64,000 nt of DNA from an uncultured Bryobacteraceae bacterium. GTDB taxonomy: Bacteria; Acidobacteriota; Terriglobia; Bryobacterales; Bryobacteraceae. Location: the NCBI GenBank assembly GCA_937920635.1, contig CAKZUE010000008.1, forward strand, positions 1 to 64,000, in the 5' to 3' direction. The notes under the pieces are model-generated. The model was given only the letters and a program-made list of their open reading frames with translations. It searched no databases and had not been told where the DNA came from. Shown here in pieces: positions 9,365 to 18,533 of the stretch (position 1 is the first letter of the stretch; the number at the start of each line of letters is the position of its first letter). A program made the translations under genes and the position numbers.

Positions 9365-10559
9365 ATCCTATTTGGCTGTTATGAGCCTGCTGGCGGGCGC
9401 GCTGATCGCGGGCGGCTGCGGCGGGCGGAAGGAAACGACGGCGAATGCGGCATCCCGGCCGGCGGCGCCCATCGCCGTGCGCACAGCCCTGGCGCAGGAG
9501 CGCACGGTGGAGCGGTCGATCATGCTGACCGGATCGCTGCTGCCTGACGACACGACCACGGTTTCGTGTGAAGTGCCGGGGCGCGTGGCCAGGCTTCATT
9601 TCGATTTCGGGCAGCCGGTGCGCAAGGGGCAGGTGATGGCGGAGCTGGACCGGCAGGAACTGGCTCTCCAGGTGGAGCGTGCGCGGGCGGCGCTGGAACA
9701 GGCGATGGCTCGGGTCGGCATGGACAAGGAAACAATGAAGGAGCCCGACTCGACGCCGATGATCCGCCAGGCGGGAGCGCAGATGGAAGATGCGCTGTCG
9801 AAGTACGAAAACGCGAAAAAGCTGGTCAAGACCGGCGACATCGCCCAGGAGCGGTTCAACGAAATCGAGAAGATGTATCTGGCGCGCAAAGCCGCCTATG
9901 AGGCGGCGCTCGACGATCTGCGCACGCAACTGGCGCTGATCCGCTCGCTGCGTGCTGAAGTGGCGCTGGCGGAAAAGCGGCTGCGGGACGCAACCATCAT
10001 CGCGCCATTCGACGGCATCGTGCAGGCGCGTCATGTGGCAGAAGGGCAGTATGTGCGCGACAACGCGCCGATCTACACGCTCGTGAGAGCGTGGCCGCTG
10101 CGCCTGCGCGTCGAGATTCCGGAGTCCGCCGTCCCACACGCGCGCATCGGCGCGACGCTCGTGTTCACCACCAGCGCCGCCCCGGGGGCGGAGTTCCGGG
10201 CGGCGATCCGCCATCTGAACCCGTCGCTCGACCCGCGGTCGCGCGTGCTGACCGCGGAAGCCCGCATGGAAACCCGCGACGACCGCCTGAAGCCTGGCGC
10301 CTTCGTGCAGGTCCGCCTGGTCACCGACCCCGCATTCCGGGTGGTTTCGATTCCGCGCGCGGCGGTGTACACGGTGGCGGGGCTCAATAAATTCTTCACG
10401 ATTGAAAATGGCAAGGCGGTGGAACACCGCATCCCCGAGATCCTGTCGACCAACGGATTCGTTGAAATCCCGCCGGGCATCATCGACGCGGGCGCCGCCG
10501 TGGCGGTCTCCAGCGTGCCGATGCTGAGCAACGGATCGGCGGTGACGGTCCGGCAATAA
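9342..10559 (+). CDS. RND efflux periplasmic adaptor (membrane fusion protein)
   Basis: 405 residues. The N terminus is hydrophobic (LLAGALIAGGCGG) and looks like a lipoprotein leader, although the lipobox AGGC is not ideal. Then come the biotinyl-lipoyl-like half VPGRVARLHFDFGQPVRKGQ (about 75-95), a long alpha-hairpin (about 100-205, coiled-coil with EKMYLARKAAYEAAL), and the returning half DATIIAPFDGIVQARHVAEG, followed by beta-barrel and membrane-proximal domains. This is the AcrA/MexA class that bridges pump and outer-membrane channel. The start overlaps the TetR gene and the pump follows 27 bases later, so one transcript is likely. A second in-frame ATG at 9351 is possible. Confidence 0.93.
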   Translation: MEDMANHKSYLAVMSLLAGALIAGGCGGRKETTANAASRPAAPIAVRTALAQERTVERSIMLTGSLLPDDTTTVSCEVPGRVARLHFDFGQPVRKGQVMAELDRQELALQVERARAALEQAMARVGMDKETMKEPDSTPMIRQAGAQMEDALSKYENAKKLVKTGDIAQERFNEIEKMYLARKAAYEAALDDLRTQLALIRSLRAEVALAEKRLRDATIIAPFDGIVQARHVAEGQYVRDNAPIYTLVRAWPLRLRVEIPESAVPHARIGATLVFTTSAAPGAEFRAAIRHLNPSLDPRSRVLTAEARMETRDDRLKPGAFVQVRLVTDPAFRVVSIPRAAVYTVAGLNKFFTIENGKAVEHRIPEILSTNGFVEIPPGIIDAGAAVAVSSVPMLSNGSAVTVRQ

Positions 10560-10586
10560 TGGCGGTCTCATTCGGAGTAATTTTCG

Positions 10587-13500
10587 ATGCAAAAGCTGGC
10601 TGAAATCTGCATTCGCCGGCCCGTCTTCGCCACCATGCTCATACTGGCGCTGGTGGTGGTGGGGCTGGATTCCTACCGGAAGCTCGGCGTCGATTTCTTC
10701 CCCAAGGTCGAATTCCCGTTCGTCACCATCACCACGGTCCTGCCCGGCGCCTCGCCCGAGGAAGTGGAGTCGCAGGTGACCAAAGTGCTCGAAGAGGCGG
10801 TCAATACCATCTCCGGCATCGACGAGTTGAACTCCACCTCGGCTGAAGGCGTCTCCATCATCACCATCGGCTTCGTCCTCGAGAAGGACCCCGAGATCGC
10901 CGCGCAGGAGGTGCGCGACAAGGTCAGCACGGTGCTCGGGCAACTGCCCCGGGACGCTCGCACGCCGGTGGTGGAGAAGCTCGCCACCGACGCCGCGCCT
11001 GTGCTGAACGTCGTCATCAGTTCCAGGCGGGATCTGCGCGAAGTCACCAAGATCGTCGACGACCAGATCAAGAAAAACATCGAGACCATCAACGGGGTCG
11101 GCCAGGTCCGCTTCGTCGGCGAGCGGAAGCGGCAGATCCAGGTGCTGCTGAATCCGGAAAGACTCGCCGCCTACAACCTGAACATCGAGCAGGTTCGGCT
11201 GGCGCTGGCGGCGCAGAACATCGAAATTCCGGGCGGGCGCATCGACGAGGGCAACCGCGAGCTGTCGCTGCGCACCCTGGGACGCGTTGAGCAGCCGCTG
11301 GACTTCGCCCGCATCATCATCGCCAACGTGAACGGCGCGCCCGTCCGCGTCTCCGACATCGGCGAGGTGCAGGACTCGTTCGAAGAGCCCCGCTCCCTCG
11401 CGCGTCTCAACGGAAAGCCTGCCGTCGCGTTGGCGGTCCGCAAGCAGGCGGGCACCAATTCGCTCGACGTGATCGCCGCCATCAAGCAGCGGATCGAAGA
11501 ACTCCGCCCCACGTTGCCGCCGGACTTCGAGATCTCCTACACGCGCGACCAGTCCGGCTTCATCCGCGCCTCCTACAACGCCGTGCTCGAGCACCTGATC
11601 CTCGGCGGATTCTTCGCGGCCATCATCGTGCTGTTTTTCATCCGCAACTGGCGCTCGACCCTGATCGCCGCCATCGCCATCCCCACCTCGATCATCTCCA
11701 CCTTCTCGCTGCTGAACTGGATGGGATTCAGCTTGAACCAGATCACGATGCTGGCGCTGACGCTGATGGTCGGCATCGTCATCGACGACGCCATCGTCGT
11801 GCTGGAAAACATCTTCCGCAACATGGAAGAGAAGAACCTTTCGGCCATGGAGGCTGCCTTCATCGGCACAAAGGAGATCGGCCTCGCCGTGCTGGCGACG
11901 ACGCTGTCGCTGATCATCATCTTCATCCCCATCGCCGTGATGCCCGGCATCGTGGGGCGCTTCATGTCGAGCTTCGGTTACACAGCGGCGTTTGCGGTGG
12001 GCATCTCTCTGATCGTGTCCTTTACGCTGACGCCGATGCTGTGCTCGCGCTTCCTGAAGGTGGGCGGCCACGGCAAGTCCACCAAGGCGGGTTTCTTCGA
12101 TAAGCTCTTCGCCTCGCCGTACAAGAAAATGCTGGTCTGGTCGCTCAACCACCGCTGGGCGGTTTCGCTGGGCGCAGTGGCCGTGATGCTGTCCACCGTG
12201 CCTATGGTCCGCTCCATGGGCGTGGACTTCCTGCCCACCGACGACCAGTCCGAGTTCGAAATCAACGTCCGCATGCCCGTGGGCTCGTCGCTCGATGGCA
12301 CGGCCCAGGTGATGGAGCTGATCGAAACGGACCTGGCCGAACTGCCCGGCGTGCGCGACCTGTTCGTCACCATCGGCGCCGATCAGCGCCGCCAGGTCGA
12401 CCGCGGCTCCATCATCGTCGAACTGGTCGACGTGAAAGAGCGCAAGCAGTCCCAGCGGCAGCTCATGGACATGGCGCGCGAGAAGCTGGCCAAGTACAGG
12501 GACCTCATCGTCACCGTGCAGTTGCCCTCGCTGATTTCCGGAGCCCCGAACAGCGACTTCATGTTCTCCATCCAGGGCCCTGACCTGAACCGTCTCGAAC
12601 AGTACGCCAACTCGCTCATGGCGCGCCTCAGGCAGGTGCCCGGCGTGGCCGACATGGAGCTGACCTACGAGTCCGGCAAGCCCGAGGTGCGCGTGCAGAT
12701 CAACCGCGACAAGGCCGCCGACCTGAACGTCAACGTGGCCCAGGTCGCCAACGCCATGCGCGTGCTCGTCGGCGGCGACGATCAGGCCACCACATACAAG
12801 GAGGGCGACGACCGTTACGACGTGCTGCTCCGTGTGGCCGAGCCGTACCGCAACTCCGCACGCACGCTGGAACGGCTCTATGTGCCCTCCGCCACCCTGG
12901 GCAACGTGCCGCTTTCCAATGTGGCCACCTTCGAGCTCGGCACCGGGCCGACGTCGATCGACCGCTACAACCGCCAGCGGCGCGTGCTCATCATGGGCAA
13001 CCTGTCCAAAAACCTCGCCCTCGGCGATCTGATCAACCTCGCCAACCAGCACATGGACTCGCTCAACATGCCGCCCGGCTACACCTATGGCACGGTGGGC
13101 CGCTCGCGCGAGCTCGGCCGCGCGGTCCAGAACTTCCTCATCGCCTTCCTGCTGTCAATCGTGTTCATGTACATGGTGCTCGCCTCCAACTACGAGAGCT
13201 TCATCGATCCGGTGACGATTCTGCTGTCTCTGCCGCTGTCTGCGCCGTTCGCGCTGCTCAGTCTCTTTGTCGCGCGCGAAAACTTCTCGATCGTCTACAC
13301 GTCGCTGGGCATCCTGGTGCTGTTCGGCATCGTCAAGAAGAACTCGATTTTGCAAATCGATCACATCAAGGCCCTGCGGCGCGAGGGCATACCGCGCCTG
13401 GAGGCCATCATCCAGGGCTGCGAAGACCGGCTGCGGCCGATTCTGATGACCACGGCGGCGCTGGTGGCGGGCATGATCCCGCTGGCGCTCGGCACCGGCG

Positions 13501-15368
13501 CGGGCTCGGGCTCGCGCCGTACCGTGGCGATCGTTGTCATTGGCGGACAGTCGCTGGCCCTGCTGCTGACGCTGCTGGTGACGCCGGTGGCGTACTCGCT
13601 GTTTGACGATCTGGCCCACTCGCCGCTGTGGCGGCGGCTGTTCGCCCGCGTGCCCAAGCCCTCGCCCACCACTGCCGCCATGCTCGTGCTGGCGCTGCTG
13701 ATTGCGCCCGCCATGCTTTCCGCGCAGCCTGCGCCGGGCTTGCCCGAAGAGCCGCTGCAAGCCGCGCGGCAGCAGGTGCTGCACGCGCCCCGCGTGGGTG
13801 TGTCCGATGTCTTGCGCGAGCTGACGCTGAAGCAGGCGCTGGAGCTGGCTCTGAAAAACAATCTCGAGATCGAGATCGAACGGTCTTATCTGGATACCTC
13901 GGCAGCGCTGATCCAGAGCGCCCGCGGCGCCTTCGATCCGCTCGTGCAGTACAACCCGTCGTTCGACACGCGCAACCTGCCAGTGGCCAACACGCTCGCC
14001 GCGCCCGGGGGCCGGCTCAGCGAAAGGTACCTGAACCACAATTTCTATGTCCGCGGGAAAACGCCGTTTTCCGGGCTATCGTGGCACATCGATTTCGAGA
14101 ACCAGCGCCAGTCGACCAACAACCCCTTCACCGCGCTCACCCCGTTTCTCACGTCACGCCTCGGCGCAGGCTTCACACTGCCGCTGTTGCGCTTCCGCGA
14201 AGTCGATCCCGACCGCGCGCAACTGCGCATCCGGCTGAAGCAGCGCGATCAGCAGCGCGCCACGTTTGAGCTCAAAGTGATCGAGATCGTTACCCGCACG
14301 CAATCCGCCTACTGGGACCTGGCGGCGGCGATTGAAGACGCCACCGTGGCCGCCGACGGCGTGCGCCTGGCTCGGGAACAGCATGAGCGCAACCTGCGCT
14401 TCATCGAAGCCGGCACGCTGGCGCAAGTGGAAAGCGCGGCGTCGGAAGCGGAACTCCAGCGGCGCATTGACTCGTTTCAGACCACGCTCACCGTGCTCGC
14501 CGCCGCCGAAAACCAGCTCAAAACGATTCTCACCCCGAACCCTTCTGATCCGCTCTGGAACGAACGGCTGATCCCCGTGGACGCCCGCGCTCTGCCGCCC
14601 CCCGCCCTCACCGTCGAGGAGGCGCTCTCCACTGCGCTCCGCCAGCGGCTCGAACTCCGCACGCTCGAACTCAGCCTCGACCAAAACCGCACCCAGATCC
14701 AGTTGGCCAGCTCCGCCCTCAAGCCTCAGGTGATGCTGACAGCCAACTACTTCAACAGCGGTCTGGCAGGCGTGCTGGCGCCCAACACGGGCGGCGGTTT
14801 CGCCAGCTTTTTCGGGCCGCTGTTTGAGCGCGTGAACACGCTGTCCGGCATCAGCGGCCTTCCGCCGCTGCCGCCTGTGCAATCGGGCGGCACTGTGCCC
14901 GCCTCGCTGATCGGCGGCTACGGCTCGACTCTGTCGAATCTCACCACCGGCAACTTCCAGACCGTGGCGGCGGGCATCTCGTTTGAGTGGAACCCGCGCA
15001 ACCGAGCAGCGCAGGGCCAACTGGAGCAGGCGGTGATTCAGGATCGGCGGCTGAAGCTCACGCGCACGCAGATCGAACAGGGCATCGCCGCCAGCGTGCG
15101 CACCGCGCTTCAGAATCTGGAAGCGGCCCGCCTGCGCATAGCCGCGGCGCGTTCGAGCGAGCGCGCCGCGCGCGAGAAGCTCGACAGCGAGATCCGGCTG
15201 TACCAGACGGGCGAGAGCACCAACTTCCTGGTTCTGGCACGCCAGAACGAACTGCTCGATTCGCGCCGCCGCGTGGTGGCGGCTGAGCTGCTTCTGAACC
15301 GCGCGGTGGCGCAATTGCAGCAGGCGCTCGGCTCGACGCTCGACGCCAATCAGATCCGCCTCGATTGA
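10587..15368 (+). CDS. RND (HAE-1) inner-membrane pump fused in frame to a TolC-type outer-membrane factor
   Basis: One uninterrupted frame of 1593 residues. Residues 1-1015 are a full RND transporter: IRRPVFATMLILALVVVG for TM1, the porter loops, GIVIDDAIVVLENIFR in TM4 with the proton-relay Asp400/Asp401, a second half of the same plan, and TM12 ending at VAYSLFDDLAHS. Residues 1022-1050 (VPKPSPTTAAMLVLALLIAP, then AMLSAQPAPG) read like a signal peptide with a cleavage site at LSA/QPA. Residues 1055-1593 are an outer-membrane efflux protein with two TolC repeats (LTLKQALELALKNNLEIEIE; LTVEEALSTALRQRLELRTL). Pump and channel are normally separate genes. In-frame GTG 13650 or ATG 13680 could start the channel separately, but no clear ribosome site precedes either. 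Substrate unknown. Confidence 0.9.
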   Translation: MQKLAEICIRRPVFATMLILALVVVGLDSYRKLGVDFFPKVEFPFVTITTVLPGASPEEVESQVTKVLEEAVNTISGIDELNSTSAEGVSIITIGFVLEKDPEIAAQEVRDKVSTVLGQLPRDARTPVVEKLATDAAPVLNVVISSRRDLREVTKIVDDQIKKNIETINGVGQVRFVGERKRQIQVLLNPERLAAYNLNIEQVRLALAAQNIEIPGGRIDEGNRELSLRTLGRVEQPLDFARIIIANVNGAPVRVSDIGEVQDSFEEPRSLARLNGKPAVALAVRKQAGTNSLDVIAAIKQRIEELRPTLPPDFEISYTRDQSGFIRASYNAVLEHLILGGFFAAIIVLFFIRNWRSTLIAAIAIPTSIISTFSLLNWMGFSLNQITMLALTLMVGIVIDDAIVVLENIFRNMEEKNLSAMEAAFIGTKEIGLAVLATTLSLIIIFIPIAVMPGIVGRFMSSFGYTAAFAVGISLIVSFTLTPMLCSRFLKVGGHGKSTKAGFFDKLFASPYKKMLVWSLNHRWAVSLGAVAVMLSTVPMVRSMGVDFLPTDDQSEFEINVRMPVGSSLDGTAQVMELIETDLAELPGVRDLFVTIGADQRRQVDRGSIIVELVDVKERKQSQRQLMDMAREKLAKYRDLIVTVQLPSLISGAPNSDFMFSIQGPDLNRLEQYANSLMARLRQVPGVADMELTYESGKPEVRVQINRDKAADLNVNVAQVANAMRVLVGGDDQATTYKEGDDRYDVLLRVAEPYRNSARTLERLYVPSATLGNVPLSNVATFELGTGPTSIDRYNRQRRVLIMGNLSKNLALGDLINLANQHMDSLNMPPGYTYGTVGRSRELGRAVQNFLIAFLLSIVFMYMVLASNYESFIDPVTILLSLPLSAPFALLSLFVARENFSIVYTSLGILVLFGIVKKNSILQIDHIKALRREGIPRLEAIIQGCEDRLRPILMTTAALVAGMIPLALGTGAGSGSRRTVAIVVIGGQSLALLLTLLVTPVAYSLFDDLAHSPLWRRLFARVPKPSPTTAAMLVLALLIAPAMLSAQPAPGLPEEPLQAARQQVLHAPRVGVSDVLRELTLKQALELALKNNLEIEIERSYLDTSAALIQSARGAFDPLVQYNPSFDTRNLPVANTLAAPGGRLSERYLNHNFYVRGKTPFSGLSWHIDFENQRQSTNNPFTALTPFLTSRLGAGFTLPLLRFREVDPDRAQLRIRLKQRDQQRATFELKVIEIVTRTQSAYWDLAAAIEDATVAADGVRLAREQHERNLRFIEAGTLAQVESAASEAELQRRIDSFQTTLTVLAAAENQLKTILTPNPSDPLWNERLIPVDARALPPPALTVEEALSTALRQRLELRTLELSLDQNRTQIQLASSALKPQVMLTANYFNSGLAGVLAPNTGGGFASFFGPLFERVNTLSGISGLPPLPPVQSGGTVPASLIGGYGSTLSNLTTGNFQTVAAGISFEWNPRNRAAQGQLEQAVIQDRRLKLTRTQIEQGIAASVRTALQNLEAARLRIAAARSSERAAREKLDSEIRLYQTGESTNFLVLARQNELLDSRRRVVAAELLLNRAVAQLQQALGSTLDANQIRLD

Positions 15369-15381
15369 CGCTGGCGGCAGC

Positions 15382-17769
15382 CTACAGAACCAGCGCGTTG
15401 AACAACAGCTTCAGCGTCAGCCAGGACTGCCCGCGGTACTGCGGGCGGAAGCCGAACAGCACCACGCGGCCCTTTCCCGCGGGAATGTCGAGCAGGGCGG
15501 GCTTGCCCGCAAGATATTTCTCGCCGAGAAGCCAACCGGAGGCGAGCACATTCTGCGGTGCGTAACGAAGGACGGCTGACGCGGACCCGTTCCCGCTTTC
15601 CCAGACCGGGCTGGCTTCGTTCCAGAGCGTGAAGTCGGCTGGCAGCCCCAGCGCCAGCGGCGAGGACTCAGCCAGCCGCACGTTCAACAACGAGCCGGGA
15701 CAATAAAACTCGCGCGAAGGAACGCCGGAGACGGAATTGCGCACATCGATGCCGAGGCGGCGGACCGCATACTCGCCGGAGCGGTTGAGGAAGATCAGCC
15801 GCCCGCCGCCCTCAAGGAACTCCTTCAGCGCAGCCGGCCCTTCCTCGCCCAGCCCTCCGGTGAATTCCTCCGGCATCGACCCCCTGCTGTGCCCGTTCTC
15901 GATCACGCCGGCGCTCATGTCGGCGAACACGATCACATCGAAGCGCTCGCGCAGGCGTCCGGCGCGGATTTCAGCATTGCCCGCGGAGGAATAACGCCAG
16001 CCGAAGTGCTCCAGGATCCAGCGCGTCCAGCCTTCATCCATGGATGGAACGAACGGCTTGTACAGGGCCACGCGCGGCTCGCGCAATTCGACGAACTCAT
16101 CCGAGGGCCGCGCGCCGATGGCGAAGCCGCCGTTGCGCGGGTGGCGGTACACGGACCGCTGCTCGCGCCAGGCGCGGGTCACCGCGCGCCAGGAATCGCT
16201 GTCGGAGGCTGCCAGTCCGTTTGCGGGGAAGCGGAAATCCCGCGTGCGCTCGAGCTTCGCGTCGAATGGCGCGCCAATCGTCTCCACATCCACCCCAAGC
16301 AGCAGCGGCAGCGTGTGGGCGGTCACGTCATATGGGCGCTTCGGGGGACCGCCGGGATATTGCCGCAAATCCGGATACTGCTGGCGCTCGAACAGCGCCT
16401 TCGCGAATGAGGAATAGGGCTGCTGCATGCGGATGACGTAAGAGCCGGCGGCAAACTCCCTCCCGTTGACGGCAAATGGCGCTGAGGCGCGCTCGACCTC
16501 CACCATGGCGAAGTCCATCGTCTCCAGCAGCCGGCGCGCCGCGCCGGGATCGGCCTGCGTGGCAGGGATGACGAACGCGTGCGGAGAGGTGCGCATGGCG
16601 GCGCGCCGCTGGATGTCATAGAAGCCGCGCAGAAACATCTCGCGGCGCACGGCGGCGGTGTCGAGCAGGCTTTCCATGGCGATGAGCTGATCGGTGACGA
16701 TGTCGCCCAGCGTCCAGCGGCCGCCGGGCCAGGGCTCCAGATGATTCCAGGAGCTTGCGCGCGGCGAATAGCCGGTGCCCTGTGAGGGGATCTTGCCGGG
16801 GTCAACATCGACAGGCGTGGCGATGCGGACGCTGGCCGATTCGCTCAGGATCCGCAGCCCGCCGTGGTAGCTCTGGTAATGCCGCGCCGGCGTCCAGTAG
16901 TCGTACATGGCGTTCACCACCACGCCCTTGCGCCCGGCTGCGGTGAGATCGGCGGCCATGTTCATGCCGGTCATGTTGCAGAGCTGCGCGATGAGCGGGT
17001 CGATGTTCGGCTCGATGGGATCCAGCCATGGCGGCACAAACATGCGCGCCCCGAACATCCCCATCTGGTGGACGTCATACACGATTTGCGGCCGAAATAC
17101 GTTGTGCAATTTCTCGACCACGGCCCGGTTTTCTGCCTGCGTAAAGAAATACCAGTCGCGGTTATTGTCGTGGCCGACATATTTCTGGTACAGCTCCGGC
17201 GGGCTGGTTCCCTCGAACGGCGTGCCGAGGGTGCGGCGGTACCAGGCGGTGACCAAGTCGAGCCCGTCGGGATTGATGGAGGGGGCGAGGACAAGGATGA
17301 CGTTGTCCAGGATGCGCAGCGTCTTCGCGTCTTGCGCCGTGGCCAGGCGGTAAGCCAGCTCGACCGCGGTGTGGGTGGAGGCGATCTCCGTGGCGTGGAC
17401 GCTGCACGTGATGAGGACGACGGTCTTCCCTTCCCCGGCCAGCCGCGCGGCTTCATCCGGCGGCGTGACGCGCGGATCGGCCAGGCGGCGCTGGATGTCC
17501 AGGTACTTGTCCAGGTTGCGGACCGTTTCCGGCGCGGAAATCACGGCGGCGATCATGGGCCGGCCTTCCGTCGATTTGCCGTATTCGAGGTAGTTTACGC
17601 GCGGAGATTTCTCTTCCAGCAGGCGGAAATAGGATACGACTTTGTGCCAGTCGAGCACCGCGCGGTCGGCGCCCATTTTGTGACCGAAGTGCTGCTCCGG
17701 AGCAGGCGGTTGGGCGGCCAGCAGCGGGCAGAGGAGAACAGCGAACAGGTAGCGGCGCGGCAGCATCAT
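15382..17769 (-). CDS. Secreted M14-family zinc carboxypeptidase-like protein
   Basis: 795 residues from the ATG at 17769, which overlaps the upstream stop (ATGA), so translation is probably coupled. A Sec signal (RRYLFAVLLCPLLAAQPPA) leads. The M14 catalytic domain follows: CSVHATEIAS with His125 and Glu128 as zinc ligands, SINPDGLD, GHDNNRDWYFF, and IVYDVHQMG with His234 as the third ligand. After about residue 380 there is a long C-terminal region ending in a type-1 glutamine-amidotransferase-like fold (FVPSMDEGWTRWILEHFGW, IVFADMSAG, LKEFLEGGGRLIFLNRSGEY). It should trim peptides outside the cytoplasm. Its stop is 13 bases from the convergent RND-OMF gene. Confidence 0.85.
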   Translation of the reverse strand: MMLPRRYLFAVLLCPLLAAQPPAPEQHFGHKMGADRAVLDWHKVVSYFRLLEEKSPRVNYLEYGKSTEGRPMIAAVISAPETVRNLDKYLDIQRRLADPRVTPPDEAARLAGEGKTVVLITCSVHATEIASTHTAVELAYRLATAQDAKTLRILDNVILVLAPSINPDGLDLVTAWYRRTLGTPFEGTSPPELYQKYVGHDNNRDWYFFTQAENRAVVEKLHNVFRPQIVYDVHQMGMFGARMFVPPWLDPIEPNIDPLIAQLCNMTGMNMAADLTAAGRKGVVVNAMYDYWTPARHYQSYHGGLRILSESASVRIATPVDVDPGKIPSQGTGYSPRASSWNHLEPWPGGRWTLGDIVTDQLIAMESLLDTAAVRREMFLRGFYDIQRRAAMRTSPHAFVIPATQADPGAARRLLETMDFAMVEVERASAPFAVNGREFAAGSYVIRMQQPYSSFAKALFERQQYPDLRQYPGGPPKRPYDVTAHTLPLLLGVDVETIGAPFDAKLERTRDFRFPANGLAASDSDSWRAVTRAWREQRSVYRHPRNGGFAIGARPSDEFVELREPRVALYKPFVPSMDEGWTRWILEHFGWRYSSAGNAEIRAGRLRERFDVIVFADMSAGVIENGHSRGSMPEEFTGGLGEEGPAALKEFLEGGGRLIFLNRSGEYAVRRLGIDVRNSVSGVPSREFYCPGSLLNVRLAESSPLALGLPADFTLWNEASPVWESGNGSASAVLRYAPQNVLASGWLLGEKYLAGKPALLDIPAGKGRVVLFGFRPQYRGQSWLTLKLLFNALVL

Positions 17770-18527
17770 GGACGTGTCAGCTCCTTCCACAGGGCGTGAT
17801 AGTAACGCATAAAGCGCTCCGGCTCGCGGCTCTCGGCCACCTCCATCAGGGTGTAGCGTTCATAGCCGGACTGGCGGAGCCGCGTAAAGAGTTCGCGCCA
17901 CGGATAGCGCGGGTCGGCCAGTTCGTTGATGTGAACGTTGCGGATCCAGGGGCGGAGCAGATCGAAGGCGGCTCCTATGGAGCCGTTCTGCACTTCGCCG
18001 GGATTCGAGTTCCAGCACAGCCCGACCGCTTTATGGTTTGTGGCGCGCATGATGTCGGCACAGACAGGGGGCGCGGATGTCCCCGAGCCGTGCACTTCCA
18101 CCCAGATCTCGACGCCTTTGCCGGCGGCGTAATCGCCCGCCTCGCGCAGCGCTTCCGCAATCCGGCCAATGGTGACCTGCGGCGGGACGTCTTTGGGCAA
18201 CGCATTGGGGCGCACTTTGACGCCCCAGGCGCCGGTGTCGTGGGCCAGATCGACCCACATCTTGGTCTCCTCGATGTTCTTGCGCCGGATGTTGGCGTCA
18301 GGGCTGTGGTATTCGCAGGTGGAGCCGAAGCTCAGCAGGCGGACCTTCGATTTCTCGAACCGGGCGCGCACGCGGGCGCGCTCCTGCGGCTGGAGAGCGG
18401 GTTCGACGCCGTGGGCGTGTGTGGTGCGCAGTTCGACGGCTTCGAACCCCGCCTGCTCGAGCTTCGTGATCACGGTTTCCAGATCCCAGTCCTTCAGGAC
18501 GTTGTAAGTAACGGCTCCAAGATGCAT
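17766..18527 (-). CDS. Xylose-isomerase-like TIM-barrel protein
   Basis: 253 residues, no signal peptide. The fold is a sugar phosphate isomerase/epimerase barrel: LGAVTYNVLKDW (strand 1), GFEAVELRTTHAHG (strand 2), VRLLSFGSTCEYHS, GVEIWVEVHGSGTSAPP with the metal Glu and His, KAVGLCWNSNPGE, and IRNVHINELADPRYPW, where the final strand carries the conserved His. It is 6 bases downstream of the DAACS gene and overlaps the peptidase by 4 bases. A catabolic role on a sugar or polyol is inferred from fold only. Confidence 0.8.
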   Translation of the reverse strand: MHLGAVTYNVLKDWDLETVITKLEQAGFEAVELRTTHAHGVEPALQPQERARVRARFEKSKVRLLSFGSTCEYHSPDANIRRKNIEETKMWVDLAHDTGAWGVKVRPNALPKDVPPQVTIGRIAEALREAGDYAAGKGVEIWVEVHGSGTSAPPVCADIMRATNHKAVGLCWNSNPGEVQNGSIGAAFDLLRPWIRNVHINELADPRYPWRELFTRLRQSGYERYTLMEVAESREPERFMRYYHALWKELTRP

Positions 18528-18533
18528 GGCGGT

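Noticed and set aside
9210-13052. A 1280-codon open frame on the minus strand opposite the tetR-adaptor-pump genes
   Set aside because: It is antisense to three well-supported genes, with a His/Arg/Asp-rich composition typical of shadow frames in GC-rich DNA.
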